Assembly: GCA_964470915.1 (NCBI GenBank)
Contig: CAYYEM010000061.1
Location: 1-8,259 of the forward strand
DNA length: 8,259 bases
From: CAYPXN01 sp964470915
GTDB lineage: Bacteria; UBA10199; JADFYH01
Reading direction: 5' to 3'
The position numbers and the translations under genes were made by a program. Shown here piece by piece: positions 6,098 to 8,259 of the stretch. The notes beneath the pieces were generated by a model. That model was not told the origin of the DNA. It searched no databases and saw only the letters and a program-made list of their open reading frames with translations. Position 1 is the first letter of the stretch. Each line of letters starts with the position of its first letter.

Positions 6098-6197
6098 NNN
6101 NNNNNNNNNNNNNNNNNNNNNNNNNNNNNNNNNNNNNNNNNNNNNNNNNNNNNNNNNNNNNNNNNNNNNNNNNNNNNNNNNNNNNNNNNNNNNNNNN
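6098..6197. other. Assembly gap (100 N)
   Basis: Exactly 100 undetermined bases, the conventional placeholder for a scaffold gap of unknown length. Reading frame and distance across it carry no information. The right flank is Arg/Ala-rich and higher in G+C than the surroundings, which may reflect a low-complexity linker that broke assembly. Confidence 0.95.
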
Positions 6198-7217
6198 GCG
6201 ACCAGAGCTAGAGCGCGAGCTGATCAGGCTCGCCGAGCCTCTGGAGTATCAGGAGAGAGAAGAAAATGGTTGGAGCAATTACCTTATTTGCTTCGTGTTA
6301 AAGCCGAGAAGTGGGGCAAGGAATATGGCGTCGTATTTTTGCCGGGGATGTATAATCATCCTCCAGATCCAGCCTGGATGAATTTAATCAGTTCTGCTTT
6401 TGAGCATGGTGGGGTGATGCTCAGCACTGCTGTGAGTGCAGATAGATTAGAGTCACACGAACTTTATTCTACATTGGGAGAAAATAAGCGCGTACTTCAA
6501 CCTCATTGGGAAATGGAAATTCCCATCGTGATGCGTCGCTTGGCAGTGGCATTGAGAGATCCCAGCTTGCTTGGAAGAGCTGAGAAACTTGTGTTGATCG
6601 GTCATTCTAAAGGGGGCTTGTTGGCACATGCATTAAAAGCCTTACAAAAAGTTTACGTAGAAAATGGAGGAGTGATTCCGAAAAAAATTATAGATCTTTA
6701 TCCAGGGCTTGAAGGGCTGAGCGATGTTGATTTGCATCAAGTAATGTCAGTATTAGAGAAAAGTAAAATGGTTCTTTTAGGTTCTCCTGTAGAAGGGATT
6801 GATTATAATTTTTTCATTGAAGTTGCTGATCATCTTTTGCTCGAAGGTTCTGCACAAGGCTTTGATCGAGAACGTTTGCCGGGCTACTTTCAAACTTTAG
6901 GATTTGGTCCTGAAATTGCTGATCTGATTGTTCATGCTCAAATGCCAGGGCTGTTAAGATCTCTCCTTCATATTTCTCATCCAGGAAATACTTTAGATTC
7001 TCTTACTTATCGAACAACAGGAATTTTCTTTTACGGTATTTCTTTTGTGATGAACGCACGAGAGGGCGATGCTTTGGTGAGAGCTTACAAACGTTACTCT
7101 GCACAATTTTTGAGAGGACGTTATAATCATGTTGATATGATTGTAGATCCTGCTGCAGCCTTAGATTTGTTGGATCTTGTCTTTAATCATATTGAGACAC
7201 CACAAAACTCTTTTTAA
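6198..7217 (+). CDS. Alpha/beta hydrolase (lipase/esterase-like), 5' end in the assembly gap
   Basis: The frame is open from the gap edge: an Arg/Ala-rich stretch (ATRARARADQARRASG), then a hydrolase domain. Motifs are GVVFLPGMYN (first strand and oxyanion loop), VLIGHSKGGLLAHAL with the GxSxG nucleophile (Ser codon 6606-6608), a probable acid in NAREGDALV (Asp codon 7068-7070) and the histidine in RYNHVDMI (codon 7128-7130). Order and spacing fit a Ser-Asp-His triad of a lipase-type hydrolase; the substrate cannot be inferred. TTG 6270 could be a start, but its nearest purine tract (AGGAG, 6251-6255) is 14 nt away and there is no in-frame ATG before the core. I infer the gene begins inside or before the gap and may be fused to the helical protein at 5585. 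No signal peptide is visible in what can be read. Confidence 0.82.
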   Translation, partial: ATRARARADQARRASGVSGERRKWLEQLPYLLRVKAEKWGKEYGVVFLPGMYNHPPDPAWMNLISSAFEHGGVMLSTAVSADRLESHELYSTLGENKRVLQPHWEMEIPIVMRRLAVALRDPSLLGRAEKLVLIGHSKGGLLAHALKALQKVYVENGGVIPKKIIDLYPGLEGLSDVDLHQVMSVLEKSKMVLLGSPVEGIDYNFFIEVADHLLLEGSAQGFDRERLPGYFQTLGFGPEIADLIVHAQMPGLLRSLLHISHPGNTLDSLTYRTTGIFFYGISFVMNAREGDALVRAYKRYSAQFLRGRYNHVDMIVDPAAALDLLDLVFNHIETPQNSF

Positions 7218-7276
7218 CAATCTTTACAAATACACAACTCAAGCTTCTCTATTTTTCGATAACAGTAGACCGAAGC

Positions 7277-7312
7277 AAGGGATTCTTTGTGATATATTTT
7301 GTAAAATCCCTT
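7277..7312. repeat. Inverted repeat between the hydrolase and collagen-like genes
   Basis: AAGGGATT (7277-7284) and AATCCCTT (7305-7312) are perfect 8-bp arms with a 20-nt spacer. It lies 60 nt after the hydrolase stop and abuts the candidate -10 box of the next gene. No T-run follows, so an operator-like or weak structural role is more plausible than a terminator. Confidence 0.35.
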
Positions 7313-7317
7313 ATAAT
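7312..7317 (+). promoter_or_regulatory. Candidate -10 box of the collagen-like gene
   Basis: An exact TATAAT lies 44 nt before the GTG start and predicts a leader of about 38 nt, which leaves room for the ribosome site. The best -35 candidate (TTGTGA, 7287-7292) is 19 nt away and weak. The A+T-rich context makes chance matches likely. Confidence 0.35.
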
Positions 7318-7361
7318 TCAAAAGAATGAATTGAGAGCATTCATAATTTAAAGGGGGTATT

Positions 7362-8003
7362 GTGAATCGAAATAAAAATTATATTTTTTTTATCCTATTA
7401 TTTTTCAGTGTGTTGATTTTGCCTTCTTTAAGTTCTGTTCAAGCTCAAAGCTTGGGGCAGAAACCATCTTTAACTCCTGCGAGAACTGCTCCTCCTAGTA
7501 ATCCCGGAATACCTGGCCCACAAGGTCCTCAGGGGCCACAAGGTCCGCAAGGCCCACAGGGACCACAGGGCTTGCAAGGCCCCAAAGGATCACCCGCAGA
7601 TTTTGCGGCGCCTTACACGGGAACTCCCACTTTGGGTCCTGAATGTACGAATGGATCAGTGACGGGAAGTGATATGGCCGGACGAGTGCAATTTAATATT
7701 GATCAAGCTAAAATGTATTGTACTTTGAATTTTGTAAAAGCATTTCAACATCCTCCCATTTGTGTGGCAACCATGGTCTCTCAATTTGGAAATGAACCTT
7801 ATGTAATAAGAGTTGCAGGAACTCATACAAGTGTGGCCTTTGCACTCAGTCCCGTTGAAAAAAGTTTTGGAGAACCCAATTCAACAATACAAATCAATTA
7901 CATTTGCATGGAAGTCCCTACTGCAAGTAAACCCATTGAAGTTGAAAAAAGCACTGCCGTTCCTTCATTATTTGAATCCATTTTTAGAAAGCCAAGTCCC
8001 TAA
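7362..8003 (+). CDS. Secreted collagen-like protein with four-Cys C-terminal domain
   Basis: A 213-residue exported protein starting at GTG 7362, preceded by AAAGGGGG with a 4-nt spacer. Residues 1-28 are a signal peptide (basic start, hydrophobic 8-20, cleavage likely after VQA). A Pro-rich linker leads to ten uninterrupted Gly-X-Y triplets at residues 49-78: GIP, six GPQ, GLQ, GPK, GSP. They imply a short collagen-like triple helix. Residues about 85-185 form a compact beta-rich domain with four cysteines (95, 120, 134, 182) and phrases such as GSDMAGRVQFN, CTLNFVKAFQHPPICVATM and INYICMEV. This resembles C-terminal trimerising or carbohydrate-binding-like domains of bacterial collagen-like and tail-fibre proteins. 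The tail is Ser/Pro-rich. It probably acts at the cell surface or outside the cell; partner unknown. It ends just before a strong terminator. Confidence 0.85.
   Translation: MNRNKNYIFFILLFFSVLILPSLSSVQAQSLGQKPSLTPARTAPPSNPGIPGPQGPQGPQGPQGPQGPQGLQGPKGSPADFAAPYTGTPTLGPECTNGSVTGSDMAGRVQFNIDQAKMYCTLNFVKAFQHPPICVATMVSQFGNEPYVIRVAGTHTSVAFALSPVEKSFGEPNSTIQINYICMEVPTASKPIEVEKSTAVPSLFESIFRKPSP
7506..7595 (+). repeat. Gly-X-Y (collagen) triplet repeat, 10 units
   Basis: Ten in-frame 9-bp units encode GIP, six GPQ, GLQ, GPK and GSP. The six GPQ units use mixed synonymous codons (GGC/GGT/GGG/GGA; CCA/CCT/CCG; CAA/CAG), so the DNA repeat is degenerate while the protein repeat is exact. This suggests selection on the peptide rather than recent slippage. 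Confidence 0.9.
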
Positions 8004-8022
8004 AATTTTTCTTTTAGAAAAT

Positions 8023-8060
8023 AAAAAACTCCCAGGCAAAATTACCTGGGAGTTTTTTTT
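8023..8060. terminator. Rho-independent bidirectional terminator
   Basis: A 14-bp perfect stem has its left arm at 8023-8036 (six A then CTCCCAGG... read as ACTCCCAGG at 8028-8036) and its right arm at 8045-8058 (CCTGGGAGT plus T's), with an 8-nt loop. Eight T's follow on the + strand (8053-8060) and an A-run precedes it, so it can terminate both convergent genes. It starts 20 nt after the collagen-like stop and 17 nt beyond the stop of the - strand gene. Confidence 0.95.
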
Positions 8061-8076
8061 ATTTTACGGCAAATAT

Positions 8077-8259
8077 TTATTCGCTACAGCCAAGTCCAAT
8101 ATCGTCGATATCTTCAGAAAGTAGAACAGTTTTATTACTGCCATCCGAATCTTCAAGGTTCAGTTCATGTTCGCCGCTGAGTGAACCTCCAAGATATAAT
8201 GTGGCAATTTCGCCATTAGGAAGAGCACAGGGTCCTACTTCGTTATTAAAATCACCGAT
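8077..8259 (-). CDS. C-terminal end of an acidic protein, possibly FG-GAP/VCBS-repeat-like (5'-partial)
   Basis: The last 60 codons of a - strand gene that enters from the right edge and stops with TAA at 8079-8077. The frame is open from base 8259. The sequence is acidic (many Asp and Glu), starts with IGDFNNEVGP and continues with a Gly/Ser-rich IATLYLGGSLSG. The GDFN phrase recalls FG-GAP/VCBS beta-propeller repeats of surface proteins, but 60 residues are too few to assign a family. Two cysteines (11th and 58th visible residues) could form a disulfide if exported. Reality as a gene is supported by the open frame ending beside the shared terminator. It is convergent with the collagen-like gene. 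Confidence 0.6.
   Translation of the reverse strand: MGDFNNEVGPCALPNGEIATLYLGGSLSGEHELNLEDSDGSNKTVLLSEDIDDIGLGCSE

Noticed and set aside
6198..6211. Stop codon just after the gap ending the gene at 5585
   Set aside because: It depends on the gap being exactly 100 bases long, which is a placeholder value.
7813..8124. 103-codon + strand frame overlapping the collagen-like gene and terminator
   Set aside because: It lies out of frame within the collagen-like C-terminal domain and would read through the terminator stem and into the convergent gene.

Overview
This window looks like a scaffold from a metagenome or draft assembly of an AT-leaning, Gram-negative, facultatively denitrifying bacterium. 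The exactly 100-base N block at 6098-6197 marks a nominal scaffold gap. Evidence for a Gram-negative with a periplasm is a Sec-exported copper nitrite reductase with a tethered c-type cytochrome, a Sco-type lipoprotein and a polytopic NnrS-like protein. A lineage near the former Deltaproteobacteria/Bdellovibrionota is my impression only. No rRNA, tRNA, CRISPR array or transposase is visible.

Region 1 (1-2313, + strand) is a tight denitrification operon. It holds the 3' part of a cytochrome-c-fused copper nitrite reductase (nirK), then nirV (formylglycine-generating-enzyme-like fold), then a Sco/SenC copper-chaperone lipoprotein. The spacing is 2 nt between the first two genes and a 14 nt overlap between the second and third. 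Together they would reduce nitrite to NO in the periplasm, with Sco probably supplying copper or thiol redox. A perfect 12-bp hairpin lies in the nirV signal-peptide codons, just after nirK.

Region 2 (2310-4994, - strand) is a convergent three-gene operon. In transcription order it encodes a UPF0306/YhbP-like flavin-fold protein, a radical SAM protein with a SPASM-like C-terminal cysteine set, and an NnrS-like membrane protein. The genes overlap by 8 and 4 nt. The last stop codon shares the same TTAA as the stop of sco on the other strand.

Region 3 (4995-5154) is a divergent intergenic region. It carries a CRP/FNR-type dyad (ATGAT-N4-ATCAT) centred exactly 41.5 bp upstream of the start predicted from a TATAGA -10 box. 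This suggests oxygen or NO control of the - strand operon. To its right is a small four-cysteine protein of unknown function (5155-5487), with a near-perfect Shine-Dalgarno.

Region 4 (5488-8259) appears unrelated to denitrification. It holds an Ala/helix-rich protein cut by the assembly gap and an alpha/beta hydrolase with a GHSKGG nucleophile elbow. The hydrolase frame is open right up to the other gap edge, so the two are plausibly one gene. Then come a secreted collagen-like protein (10 Gly-X-Y triplets plus a four-Cys C-terminal domain), a strong bidirectional terminator, and the C-terminal end of a convergent acidic protein running off the window.
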